Source: Corallococcus caeni (GTDB lineage: Bacteria; Myxococcota; Myxococcia; Myxococcales; Myxococcaceae). Taken from it: a stretch of 64,000 bases of DNA. Shown here piece by piece: positions 8,154 through 16,173 of the stretch. How positions within the stretch are numbered: the first letter of the stretch is position 1; each line of letters begins with the position of its first letter. The notes under the pieces are model-generated. The model ran no database searches and was not told the DNA's origin. It saw only the letters and a list, made by a program, of their open reading frames with translations. The translations under genes were made by a program, and so were the position numbers. The DNA lies in contig NZ_BTTW01000001.1 in the NCBI RefSeq assembly GCF_036245865.1, positions 1,426,001 to 1,490,000 of the forward strand. The letters run 5' to 3'.

Positions 8154-9263
8154 ATGGCCCTGCGACCGACGATTCAAGACGTGCTGGCGGGGCTCAAGGC
8201 CGAGGGCCACGTGGACGCGGAGGTGGATGCCCGCGCCCGCACCGCCCTGGAGATCCGTCAGAAGACGCTGGGCGCATCGCCCTGGTTCGTGAAGGCGCTG
8301 GCGGGCGCTGGCGCGTGGATGTCCGCCGCCTTCCTGCTCAGCTTCTTCGCGTGCGTGGGCCTGTGGAAGGAGGAGGTGGCGCTCACCGGCCTGGGGCTCG
8401 TGCTGGCGGTGGCGTCGGTGTTCCTGCGCCGCAACACGCAGGGGGCCTTCATGGAGCAGCTCGCCCTGGCCTTCTGCCTGGCGGGCGTGGGCTCGTTCCT
8501 GATGGGGCTGGGGCAGATGGATCAGTCCACCCTCACCATCGAGTTCGCGGGGATGGTGGCGTCCCTCGCGCTGCTCGTTGTGTTCCCGGACCTCATCCTC
8601 TACTTCCTGGCGACCGTGGGGCTCTGCGTGTCCGTCGGCGCGATGGCGCTCGAGCTGGTCGGTGGCGCGGGCGTGGACGCGTGGATGCTCGTGTGCGCCG
8701 CGGCGCTCGCGGGGCTCCTGCTCTTCGAGCCCCGGCTGCGGCGCGGGCAACTGGGCGCCCGCGTGGGGCCCATCGCCTTCGCGCTCGCGTGCGCGGTCCC
8801 GGGGTGGCTGCTGTTCCGCAGCTTCGAGAACTCGCAGGAGGGCTTCCACTACATCTTCCGCTTCGAGAGCGAGTTCGTGCCGAGCGCGTACCTCTCCATC
8901 CTGCTCGCGCTCCTCGCGGGGGTGACGGGCTGGCGGGTGCTGCGCGAGCTGGGCCTGGAGCGCGAGAAGCGCGTCTGGATTCCGGCGGTCTGCGCGCTCG
9001 TGCTGCTCACGGTGATGACGCTGAACACGCCGGGCGTGCTGGTGGCGGTGCTGATGCTGACGCTCGGCTTCCACCGGCGCAGCCGCGTGATGCTGGGGCT
9101 GGCGGTGGCGTTCCTGCTGACGTTCGGCGCGTACTACTACTACGACCTGCGCATCACGCTGCTGGCCAAGGCGCTCGCGCTGGTGGGCAGCGGGCTGGTG
9201 CTGCTGGGGGTGCGGCAGTTCTTCCTGCGGCGTGAAGCCGCCGTGCTCGCGGAGGCCCGATGA
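8154..9263 (+). CDS. DUF4401 multi-pass membrane protein
   Basis: 369 residues with an N-terminal cytoplasmic segment (about 1-40), then roughly ten predicted helices (for example residues 43-65, 72-85, 97-115). DUF4401 proteins commonly follow DUF2157 genes and precede a GDYXXLXY protein, exactly as here. The ATG at 8154 sits 2 bases after the previous stop. The final stop overlaps the next start as ATGA. No enzymatic motif was seen and the function of the family is unknown. Confidence 0.85.
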   Translation: MALRPTIQDVLAGLKAEGHVDAEVDARARTALEIRQKTLGASPWFVKALAGAGAWMSAAFLLSFFACVGLWKEEVALTGLGLVLAVASVFLRRNTQGAFMEQLALAFCLAGVGSFLMGLGQMDQSTLTIEFAGMVASLALLVVFPDLILYFLATVGLCVSVGAMALELVGGAGVDAWMLVCAAALAGLLLFEPRLRRGQLGARVGPIAFALACAVPGWLLFRSFENSQEGFHYIFRFESEFVPSAYLSILLALLAGVTGWRVLRELGLEREKRVWIPAVCALVLLTVMTLNTPGVLVAVLMLTLGFHRRSRVMLGLAVAFLLTFGAYYYYDLRITLLAKALALVGSGLVLLGVRQFFLRREAAVLAEAR

Positions 9264-9757
9264 AACGCGGCGCCGTCATCTTCGGAGGGCTTGGGCTGGT
9301 GTTCGTCGCGCTCGCCTTCCTCGTCGTGCAGAAGGAGACCGTGCTGGCCAAGGGGCAGCCGGTGCTGTTGCGGCTGGCCCCGGTGGATCCGCGCTCGCTC
9401 ATCCAGGGCGACTACATGGTGCTGGACTACGCCATCAACCAGGGCTGGCGCGAGGGCCGCGACCAGCCCCAGGAGGACGGCAACGTGGTGGTGCGCCTGG
9501 ACGAGCACAACGTGGGCGAGTTCGTGCGCTACGAGCCGCCGGCCTCCACGCTCGCGCCCGGCGAGGTGCGCGTGCGCTTCCGCATCCGCAACTCCCAGAT
9601 GCGCCTGGGTGCGGAGGCCTTCTTCTTCCAGGAGGGCCACGCGGAGCGCTACGCGAACGCGCGCTACGGCGAGCTGCGCGTGATGGACAACGGCACCAGC
9701 GTGCTCGTGGGCCTGCGCGACGAGAACTACCAGCCGCTGGGCAGCGCCATCCGCTGA
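9260..9757 (+). CDS. GDYXXLXY-domain anchored protein
   Basis: 165 residues. One N-terminal hydrophobic helix (about 7-22) acts as signal or anchor, followed by the family-defining motif in LIQGDYMVLDYAIN at about residue 50 and a compact beta domain. This is the third member of the DUF2157-DUF4401-GDYXXLXY membrane module. Family function is not known, and context suggests it binds the two multi-pass partners at the membrane face. Confidence 0.88.
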   Translation: MKRGAVIFGGLGLVFVALAFLVVQKETVLAKGQPVLLRLAPVDPRSLIQGDYMVLDYAINQGWREGRDQPQEDGNVVVRLDEHNVGEFVRYEPPASTLAPGEVRVRFRIRNSQMRLGAEAFFFQEGHAERYANARYGELRVMDNGTSVLVGLRDENYQPLGSAIR

Positions 9758-9766
9758 AGGCCGCAC

Positions 9767-9792
9767 GCGCGCCCCGGGAGACCGGGGCGCGC
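9767..9792. terminator. Bidirectional terminator hairpin
   Basis: A perfect 11-base-pair stem, GCGCGCCCCGG with CCGGGGCGCGC, and a GAGA loop lie between two convergent genes (stops at 9757 and 9800). There is no U-tract. Position and symmetry favour termination from both sides. Confidence 0.7.
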
Positions 9793-9799
9793 CGTCGCG

Positions 9800-11521
9800 T
9801 CAGTCCGCGTCCTCGTTCTCCAGCAGGTCGGAGAAGGGCGAGCCGTCCTCGCCCAGCGCCTTGTAGAGGACGTCCACCTTCTCCAGCTCGCGCTTGAGCG
9901 CCTTGTGGTGGTTGCGGTTCTTCACCAGGCTCTCGCGGCCCAGCAGGCGGAAGGCCTCGTCGCGGCCCACCTGGCGGATGGCCATGCCCAGCACCAGCCC
10001 GCGGAAGCCGTCCGCGTAGTCCAGGTCCAGCGGCGCTCCGCGCCTGCGCGCCTCGCCGACGAAGGCCTGCGCCGCGGCCCGCAGCGCCTCCGGAAGCGGC
10101 CGGCCCCCGGGCGACTGCTCGTAGTCCAGGGCGCGGGCCACGTGCTTCTCCTGCAACACGAGGTCGCCCGTGCTGCCCGCGTGCTCCACCATCGCCAGCG
10201 TGTACGCACGCCGCACGATGTTGTCGAGCTGCCGCAGGTTGCCCGGCCAGGTGCTGGTGGTCAGCAGGACCTCCGCCTCCGGCGCCAGCCGCGCGGAGCC
10301 GTCCGGCAGCCGCTCGCGGTGACGGCGGTTCACCATGTACCGCGCCCAGAGGGGAATCTCGTCCTGCCGGTCCTGCAGGGGCGGCATGCGCACCGGCAGC
10401 ACGTTCACGCGGTAGTACAGGTCCTCGCGGAAGCGTCCGGCGCGCACCTGCGCGTGCAGGTCCGCGTTGGTGCCGATGATGAAGCGCACGTCCGCGAGCT
10501 TCTCGCCGGTGCCCTCGCCCAGCGGCCGGTAGCTGCGCGACTCCAGGAGGTGCAGCAGGCCCGCCTGCGCCTTCAGCGACAGCTTGTCGATTTCGTCGAT
10601 GAACAGCGTGCCGCCGTCCGAGCGGGCCACCACGCCCGGCGCGTCGCGCACCGCGCCGGTGAAGGCGCCCTTCTTCCAGCCGAAGAGCTCCGCCATCTGG
10701 AGGTCCTCCGGCACCGTCACCAGGTCCAGCGTCTCGAAGGGCTTGCCCCGGCGGCCGGAGCGCTCATGGCACCAGCGCGCCAGACGCGACTTGCCCGCGC
10801 CCGTGGCGCCGCTCACGAGGATGGTCTCGTCCTGGAGCGCGAAGGTCCGGAGGATGGGCAGGAGCTCCGCCATCGAGCGGCCCACCACAGGGAGGAACTC
10901 GTCCACCTCCGGCGTGGCCACCGGCCGCTGCGGCAGCGCGGTGAGGTACGGCGCGGCGATGTCCGTGAGCAGCTGGAGCAGGTCCCCGGCGTCGCGCCAG
11001 ACGAACTCCTGGCCCATGGCGGCCAGGCAGTCCGCCTCCAGGGAGATCATCCCCTCCATGCCCGAGGGCGTGCGCAGGGGCAGCACGCACACGTGCGTCG
11101 CGTGACGGCCCAGGAAGCGCTGCTTGCTCTCGTTGCTGTGGAAGCCCGCGAGGCCCGGGTCGCCCGTCACCGGCGCGTCCGGCGCGTGCGGCTGCACCGT
11201 GCCGATGTTCACGTCGATGGACACCGCGCACCGGTGCTCCACCACCGCGCGCCACGCCGTGGCGGAGGTGAAGAAGGGCGTCCCGACGCCCGCGTCCGTG
11301 ACTTCGCGCGCGCCCACGTCCAGCGCCGCCAGCCGCCGGTACGCCTCTCCGGGGCGCAGGTGGACGATGCCACGCAGGACCCGGGCCCGCCCCGCGTAAC
11401 GGCTGGACGCCACCGCGGCGTCCGCCACGGCCAGCATCCGACGTAACGTCGCCGCCGCCGCGGTCTCGAAATCCCTGGAATCCCTGAGCGCAGCCATGAG
11501 CTGCGCCAACTCGTCTTGCAT
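9800..11521 (-). CDS. Sigma-54-dependent transcription activator with GAF-like sensor
   Basis: 573 residues. An N-terminal sensor of GAF type (about 20-190) is followed by a sigma-54 interaction AAA+ domain at about 215-450. That domain has Walker A (SGATGAGKS), an intact GAFTGA loop, Walker B (GGTLFIDEID) and the arginine region (GRFREDLYYRVNVLP). The C-terminal region (about 480-573) does not show a clear Fis-type helix-turn-helix; RLLGRESLVKNRNHHKALKREL is the nearest candidate. The ATG at 11521 is chosen because GGGAGG/GAGGGG stands in front and upstream residues are non-homologous. A possible sigma-54 promoter precedes it. Confidence 0.9.
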   Translation of the reverse strand: MQDELAQLMAALRDSRDFETAAAATLRRMLAVADAAVASSRYAGRARVLRGIVHLRPGEAYRRLAALDVGAREVTDAGVGTPFFTSATAWRAVVEHRCAVSIDVNIGTVQPHAPDAPVTGDPGLAGFHSNESKQRFLGRHATHVCVLPLRTPSGMEGMISLEADCLAAMGQEFVWRDAGDLLQLLTDIAAPYLTALPQRPVATPEVDEFLPVVGRSMAELLPILRTFALQDETILVSGATGAGKSRLARWCHERSGRRGKPFETLDLVTVPEDLQMAELFGWKKGAFTGAVRDAPGVVARSDGGTLFIDEIDKLSLKAQAGLLHLLESRSYRPLGEGTGEKLADVRFIIGTNADLHAQVRAGRFREDLYYRVNVLPVRMPPLQDRQDEIPLWARYMVNRRHRERLPDGSARLAPEAEVLLTTSTWPGNLRQLDNIVRRAYTLAMVEHAGSTGDLVLQEKHVARALDYEQSPGGRPLPEALRAAAQAFVGEARRRGAPLDLDYADGFRGLVLGMAIRQVGRDEAFRLLGRESLVKNRNHHKALKRELEKVDVLYKALGEDGSPFSDLLENEDAD

Positions 11522-11620
11522 CCCCTCGCCTCCCTTGCGGAAGCCGCGCCACCGCAGACCGGCGAAGCCGTCCAGAAAACAGACGCGGACTCTATCGGAG
11601 ATGGCGGGGAGGTGCGGATT

Positions 11621-11674
11621 CAGATGGAGAGCGCGGAAGGAGCGGCCCCTCCTTCCGCGCTCCGGGTGCATCTG
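11621..11674. repeat. Long inverted repeat / hairpin
   Basis: A 14-base-pair perfect stem (11629-11642 with 11649-11662) and a 6-base loop is extended, after a short internal mismatch, by CAGATG (11621-11626) pairing with CATCTG (11669-11674). It lies about 230 bases past the stop of the TRIC-like gene and about 100 bases before the activator start. It could be a terminator, an untranslated-leader structure or a copy of a dispersed palindromic element. Confidence 0.7.
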
Positions 11675-11715
11675 GATGCGGTACACGCCGTTGCCGGCGT
11701 ATGGCCCGCCCCTAT

Positions 11716-11731
11716 TGCGGCTGCCGTGCCA
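11716..11731 (-). promoter_or_regulatory. Candidate sigma-54 promoter
   Basis: Minus-strand TGGCACG (perfect -24 element), four bases, then CCGCA, which keeps the essential GC of the -12 element with correct GG-N10-GC spacing. It would drive the sigma-54 activator gene through a leader of about 180 bases containing the long hairpin. Autoregulation of activators by sigma-54 is known in myxobacteria. The -12 match is partial. Confidence 0.35.
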
Positions 11732-11902
11732 AGGAAGAAACCCAATGATTTCAAAGACTCCCGCGCATGCCACCACCACGGCTGCGTCCCACTGGAACGC
11801 AGACGCGTCCTGACGGAACGCAGCGCCCGCGCCGTTTCGCGTTCCAAGGCCTGTCACACCGCGCCGCCCGAACAGGCAGGCTGCGGGGTCATTCCAGACC
11901 AG

Positions 11903-12559
11903 TCAGGGAAAGTGGGGCAGGTTCCAGCCGCGCCAGACGCTGACCATGCGCAGCGCGAAGCAGGACGCGCCGCCCACCAGGGCCATGGTGCGGGAGGGCA
12001 ACCCCAGACGCTGGCCCCCCACCATGACGAAGGCCCCGGCCATCGCCGCCACGGCGTAGATGTCCGCGCGCAGCACGGTGGGCACGTGGGTAAGGAAGAG
12101 GTCGCGCAGGGTGCCGCCGCCGGAGCCGGTGATGGCGGCCATGAGCACGGCCATCAGCGGACGCAGGCCGAAGTCCAGCGCCTTCCGGGCCCCGGCGATG
12201 GCGAAAAGGGACAGCCCCGCGGCGTCCAGCGTGACGAGCAGCAGGGGCGGCACGTCCGTCACGAAGCGGTGGAGGAAGAGCACCGTCGCGCCGCCCGCGA
12301 AGGCGACCAGCGCATAGCGCTCATCCCGGATGGAGTTGGGCGGCGTCGCGCCGATGAGCAGGTCGCGGAGGATGCCGCCACCCAGCGCCGTGGCGAACGA
12401 CAGGACCAGGACGCCCAGCGGATCCAACCCGCCCGCGATGGCCGCGATGGCGCCCTCCACCGCGAAGACGTAGGTGCCGGCGAAGTCGAGCCCCCGCAGC
12501 AGCCGCGCCTCGCGGCCGTTGGTGCCCGCCTGCGTCCCTGCCACCGCGGAGGGGTCCAT
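11903..12559 (-). CDS. TRIC/UPF0126-type membrane channel
   Basis: 218 residues with about seven hydrophobic helices in a two-fold repeat: AGTYVFAVEGAIAA in the first half and AGLSLFAIAGARKA in the second, each followed by a GGGILRDL/GGGTLRDL turn. This duplicated Gly-rich pattern defines the bacterial trimeric intracellular cation channel family (UPF0126, YadS-like), homotrimeric monovalent-cation channels. The ATG at 12559 gives normal family length. An in-frame ATG 57 bases upstream is possible, and neither has a strong ribosome site. Confidence 0.88.
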   Translation of the reverse strand: MDPSAVAGTQAGTNGREARLLRGLDFAGTYVFAVEGAIAAIAGGLDPLGVLVLSFATALGGGILRDLLIGATPPNSIRDERYALVAFAGGATVLFLHRFVTDVPPLLLVTLDAAGLSLFAIAGARKALDFGLRPLMAVLMAAITGSGGGTLRDLFLTHVPTVLRADIYAVAAMAGAFVMVGGQRLGLPSRTMALVGGASCFALRMVSVWRGWNLPHFP

Positions 12560-12658
12560 GCGGTCGACGCTAGCACCCGTGCTCCAGGGGCCCACGTCAC
12601 GGCGCGGGCGCTCCATCCACCGAACGACACCGCGCCGCCCACGAAGGCAGCGCGCGTG

Positions 12659-13456
12659 TCAGGCTCCGGAAGCCGCGTCCGGGCCGAGGACGAAGACGCG
12701 GTCCAGGCGCGGGCTGCCGCGCCCCACGGGCGAGTCCAGGTCGTAGTCGAAGTCGAACGTGGCCGCGACGCGCAGCCCGGACTTGCGGAACAGGCGCTTC
12801 ACCTGGGCCTCGTCGTACGTGCGGAAGTACCACGTCGTCTCGATGAGCCAGTCCTTGCCAGGGCCGGTGACGCGCAGCCGGTTGCGCATGGGCGAGCGGC
12901 GCAGGCGCTTCTCCGGCAGGCCCTCGTGCGTGTTGCACACGACCCTGTCCGCGCCCACCTGCCCCACCCAGCGCTCGTGCTCCGGCCCGGAGCGCGCGTA
13001 GTCCGTGAGGTGGAAGCCCAGCACGTAGATGCCGTCCGGCTTGAGCAGGCGCCGGGTGCCCGTGAGGTGCTCTACCGCGGCCTTCTCGCTGTCCAGGTAG
13101 CGGAAGGTGGAGACCAGCGTGTGCGCCAGGTCCACGCGGCCCTCCAGCGCCGGGTCGAAGAAGTCCTCCATGCGCGCCTGGGACAGCTTCACGCGGCGGC
13201 GCTCGGCGGGGGACAGCCGCTTGCGCGCGTGCGCGAGCATGGCCTCCGACAAGTCATAGCCCGCGACCTTCAGGCCCCGGCCCGCGGCCTCCGCCACCAG
13301 CCGGCCCGCGCCGCACGCGGGCTCCAGCCACTGGTTGCCGCCGGTGCCGTAGCGCCGGCTCAGCGCCTGGAGGAAGTCCGCCTCCCGCACGGTGTCCGTG
13401 CCGAAGATGGCCTCGTAGTACTCCGGGTGCTCGTACCAGTCCTTGCGTCGTTCCAT
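12659..13456 (-). CDS. Class I SAM-dependent methyltransferase
   Basis: 265 residues. Motif I (LEPACGAGRLVAEAAGRG) at about residue 43, the acidic end of strand 2 (GYDLSEAML) and later strands match a class I fold, and ETTWYFRTYDEAQVKRLF resembles the C-terminal half of small-molecule methyltransferases. The substrate is not identifiable. The gene starts 7 bases after the ZIP transporter stop, so it is probably co-transcribed with it. Confidence 0.85.
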   Translation of the reverse strand: MERRKDWYEHPEYYEAIFGTDTVREADFLQALSRRYGTGGNQWLEPACGAGRLVAEAAGRGLKVAGYDLSEAMLAHARKRLSPAERRRVKLSQARMEDFFDPALEGRVDLAHTLVSTFRYLDSEKAAVEHLTGTRRLLKPDGIYVLGFHLTDYARSGPEHERWVGQVGADRVVCNTHEGLPEKRLRRSPMRNRLRVTGPGKDWLIETTWYFRTYDEAQVKRLFRKSGLRVAATFDFDYDLDSPVGRGSPRLDRVFVLGPDAASGA

Positions 13457-13463
13457 GGTGCCT

Positions 13464-14222
13464 TCAGTGCTCCGTGTGCCCCAGGACGCGCGCGAGCACG
13501 AACATCACCAGCAACCCGGCTGCCAATGCCACCAGGTTGCGGCCAGGCTTGTCCCGCCCGTGCTTGTTCACGTGCGGCAGCAGGTCCGACACGGCGATGT
13601 AGAGGAAGGTGCCGGCGGAGAAGGCCAGGGCCTTGGGCGCCAGCGATTCGAAGCTCAGCACCGCGTCGAAGCCGAAGTAGAGCACCGCGCCCACCGGCAC
13701 CATCAGGCCGTACAGCGCGGTGTACGCCAGGATGGTGCCGCGCTTCTTCCCCTCCGCCTGGAGGATGGACGCGAGCGACAGCGACGAAGGCACCTTGTGC
13801 GCGGTGATGGCCAGCAGCGCCATGGCGCCCACGCCCTCCTTCACCGAGGAGCCCAGCGCGATGCCGTCGAAGAGCGTGTGCGTGGACAGGCCCAGGAACG
13901 CGCTGAGGCCCAGCGCGTGGCCGTGCACGTGCTCCGCGCAGTCCGGCGGCTCCTCGCAGGTGTGGGCGACGAGGTAGCGCTCCAGCACCAGCACGAAGAG
14001 AAACCCCATGGGCACGAGCGCGAAGGCCCACCAGCCGCCGCCCTCGTACGCCTCCGGGAGCATGTGGAAGAAGGCCGCGCCGAACATCACGCCCGCCGCG
14101 AAGGCCAGGAACGTCACGAGCCGCGTGGAGCGGTCATTGAAGATGACCACCCCCGCGCCGGCCAGCGCGCTCAACACGACGATGAAGGAGTACAGGAGGA
14201 CTTCGGCCACGACCGGCGACAT
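13464..14222 (-). CDS. ZIP-family metal transporter
   Basis: 252 residues with eight predicted helices. The ZIP signature helices are clear: STHTLFDGIALGSSV (helix 4) and ITAHKVPSSLSLASIL (helix 5) carry the paired His, Asp and Ser metal-site residues. A short His/Cys loop (VAHTCEEPPDCAEHVHGHA) lies between helices 3 and 4, as in other zinc/iron ZIP permeases. It imports divalent metal, probably zinc, across the inner membrane. It begins 32 bases after the preceding lipoprotein gene. Confidence 0.92.
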   Translation of the reverse strand: MSPVVAEVLLYSFIVVLSALAGAGVVIFNDRSTRLVTFLAFAAGVMFGAAFFHMLPEAYEGGGWWAFALVPMGFLFVLVLERYLVAHTCEEPPDCAEHVHGHALGLSAFLGLSTHTLFDGIALGSSVKEGVGAMALLAITAHKVPSSLSLASILQAEGKKRGTILAYTALYGLMVPVGAVLYFGFDAVLSFESLAPKALAFSAGTFLYIAVSDLLPHVNKHGRDKPGRNLVALAAGLLVMFVLARVLGHTEH

Positions 14223-14254
14223 GGGGCGCGCACCCTACTCCCAAAACGACGCCG

Positions 14255-15538
14255 TCAGTAACTTCGCACCACGAGCACCTCCACCCGCCCCGGCTTCACC
14301 TCCACCTCGTGCGTGGTGGGCCGGCCCGGGGCGTCCACCTGGACGGTGTGTTTTCCCGGAGGAAGCCGGAAGCGCGCCACCTGGAACTCCGCCGGCAGTG
14401 AAAGCCAGGAGCGCAGGTCGGCCTGGTTGCCCGCGTTGAGCACCAGGAAGGCGAGCACGCCCAGCTCCTTGCTCTTCGTCAGCGCGCCCACGCCCGCGGC
14501 CACGCCCGCCTTGGCCACCGCGCCCGCGAGCTGCTTCGCCAGCATGCGGCCGATGCGGTCGTTCAGGTGCACCTGGGCCACGCGCGACAGCGACGTCACC
14601 GTCACCGCCCGGTTCGCCTGCCCATCCACCGACACGCGCACCGGCGGTGTGCCCCCGCGGTCCCGGTACACGGGCACTTCAATCAGGTCCCCGGAGTCTC
14701 CGTAGTCGCGCGACGCGCGCTCCTTCTGCGGCGACAGGCCCGCCTCCACCACCACGACGAGCTGGCCGTCGCCGGGGGAGAGCGCGTCGTGCGCCACGTC
14801 CGGGAACTTCTGGGACAGGGATTCGTAGGCGTCATCGCGGCCGGTCTTCTTCGCCAGCCGCAAGAGCGGCTCCACCAGCCCCTCCAGCCGGGGCTCCAGC
14901 TCGTACGCCTTCATGTAGTCGATGAAGGCCGAGTCCCATTCGTGCTGGTCCTCGTACAGCACGCCGCCCAGGTAGCGCGCGATGGCGAGCTGTTCGTACG
15001 GCTTCTTCTCCTCCGTGATCATCTTCTCGAGGCGCTCGTTGACGCGGCGGACCTCCACGAGCGCGTCCTCGTCGCGGCCCAGCTCCGCGTAGTTGAGCGC
15101 CTGGAGGACGGAGATCATCAGCTTCTCGAAGTCCTCGCCCCGGTAGGCGCGGCGCCGCTCGTTGCTGAGCAGCACGCCGGCCTCTTCGCTCACGGAGGTG
15201 ATGTCCAGCTGCGAGCTGAGGTCATCCGCCTGGGCCAGCACCTTCGTGCTCTCCTCCCACTGCCCGGCGGCGTGCAGCACCATGCCCTTGTCCAGCAGCA
15301 ACAGGAGCTGGTCGCGCTCGGGGGCCTCCTTCTGCTCGCCGTCCAGCTCCGCCAGGGCGCGCGGATAGTCAGACGCCTGGTACGCGGAGCGCGCGGAGGC
15401 GGTGCGCGCCACGTAGTCGCTGGCGCAGCCGGTGCCCAGGACGCAGCAGGCCAGCATGAACAGCAGGCCCCAACGCGCCGCCGCCGGGGAGGCGGAGACA
15501 CGCGGGGCCTGGGATGCGATGTCGGGGAGGTTGGACAC
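14255..15538 (-). CDS. COG3014-like outer-membrane lipoprotein
   Basis: 427 residues. An N-terminal signal with lipobox (VLGTGC, Cys near residue 38) precedes a TPR-like helical domain (about 45-260) and a beta-rich C-terminus (residues about 265-427). A Gly/Ala hydrophobic stretch (about 345-372) resembles an amphipathic membrane insertion. The layout and order next to an LpoB-like gene match COG3014 lipoproteins of unknown function. It lies 9 bases downstream of the LpoB-like gene and probably acts with it on the cell wall or outer membrane. Confidence 0.75.
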   Translation of the reverse strand: MSNLPDIASQAPRVSASPAAARWGLLFMLACCVLGTGCASDYVARTASARSAYQASDYPRALAELDGEQKEAPERDQLLLLLDKGMVLHAAGQWEESTKVLAQADDLSSQLDITSVSEEAGVLLSNERRRAYRGEDFEKLMISVLQALNYAELGRDEDALVEVRRVNERLEKMITEEKKPYEQLAIARYLGGVLYEDQHEWDSAFIDYMKAYELEPRLEGLVEPLLRLAKKTGRDDAYESLSQKFPDVAHDALSPGDGQLVVVVEAGLSPQKERASRDYGDSGDLIEVPVYRDRGGTPPVRVSVDGQANRAVTVTSLSRVAQVHLNDRIGRMLAKQLAGAVAKAGVAAGVGALTKSKELGVLAFLVLNAGNQADLRSWLSLPAEFQVARFRLPPGKHTVQVDAPGRPTTHEVEVKPGRVEVLVVRSY

Positions 15539-15547
15539 GGCGGACGG

Positions 15548-16159
15548 CTACCAGCTCACGCCCTGCTTCTCGAACTTCTTGCGGATCTGCTTCTCGTCCG
15601 TCCACGCCAGCGTCCCGGTGCGCACGTCGTTCAGCTTCGCCGTCATCTTGTAATAGACGAGCTTGTCGCGGCCGACCTCCTGGATGATGGAGGCGAGGTC
15701 GCCCGTCATCAGGAAGTCCACCGACGCCTGCTGGCCCGGGGCCTTGGCGGCGTTGGGGTTCACGTAGCCGGACTGCTGGTACTCGTACTCCTCCGCGATG
15801 TCCTGGCGCGCGGCCTGGTCCACCAGGGCGAAGCGGCCCGTCTGCGCGAGCGCCGTCTGGATCTTGTCCGCCAGCGAGCGCATGTCGATGTGCTCACTGG
15901 TGCTGTTGCGCAGCTTGCCCACGAGGACGATGGGCAGGGGCTGGCCCTGCGGCGGCGGCTGCACGAAGCGCGGGGAGCTGGCGAGCGACTCAGCCATCTT
16001 CTTCGCGATGAGCTGCAGGTCGTTCTCGTTGAAGCGGTCCCCCAGCATCTCGATGGTGTTGGGGTCCTCGTAGGTGCCGCGCGTGAAGGCGCGGGGGCCT
16101 CCGCAGCCGGCGAGCGACACGGCGACGAGGGCGGAGAGCAACAGGCGGCGGGTGTTCAT
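15548..16159 (-). CDS. LpoB-like lipoprotein (penicillin-binding protein activator family)
   Basis: 203 residues. The lipobox SLAGC places the lipidated Cys at about residue 19. The following domain contains IVLVGKLRNSTSEHID, the QTALAQTGRFALVD segment and DFLMTGDLASI, typical of the LpoB/COG3417 fold. In enterobacteria LpoB is an outer-membrane activator of PBP1b, but a direct PBP partner is not established for distant homologues. The ATG at 16159 is preferred over an in-frame upstream ATG (16216). It has AGGAG upstream and immediately opens the signal peptide. Confidence 0.8.
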   Translation of the reverse strand: MNTRRLLLSALVAVSLAGCGGPRAFTRGTYEDPNTIEMLGDRFNENDLQLIAKKMAESLASSPRFVQPPPQGQPLPIVLVGKLRNSTSEHIDMRSLADKIQTALAQTGRFALVDQAARQDIAEEYEYQQSGYVNPNAAKAPGQQASVDFLMTGDLASIIQEVGRDKLVYYKMTAKLNDVRTGTLAWTDEKQIRKKFEKQGVSW

Positions 16160-16173
16160 GGTCGGGTCGACTC

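Larger units (their letters stand above)
11522..11902. other. 381-base intergenic region upstream of the sigma-54 activator
   Basis: No convincing gene was found. It holds a long imperfect hairpin (11621-11674), a small hairpin with ACGCCG/CGGCGT arms (11685-11700) and a candidate -24/-12 promoter (11716-11731), all upstream of the activator gene. The rest shows nothing recognisable. Confidence 0.6.
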
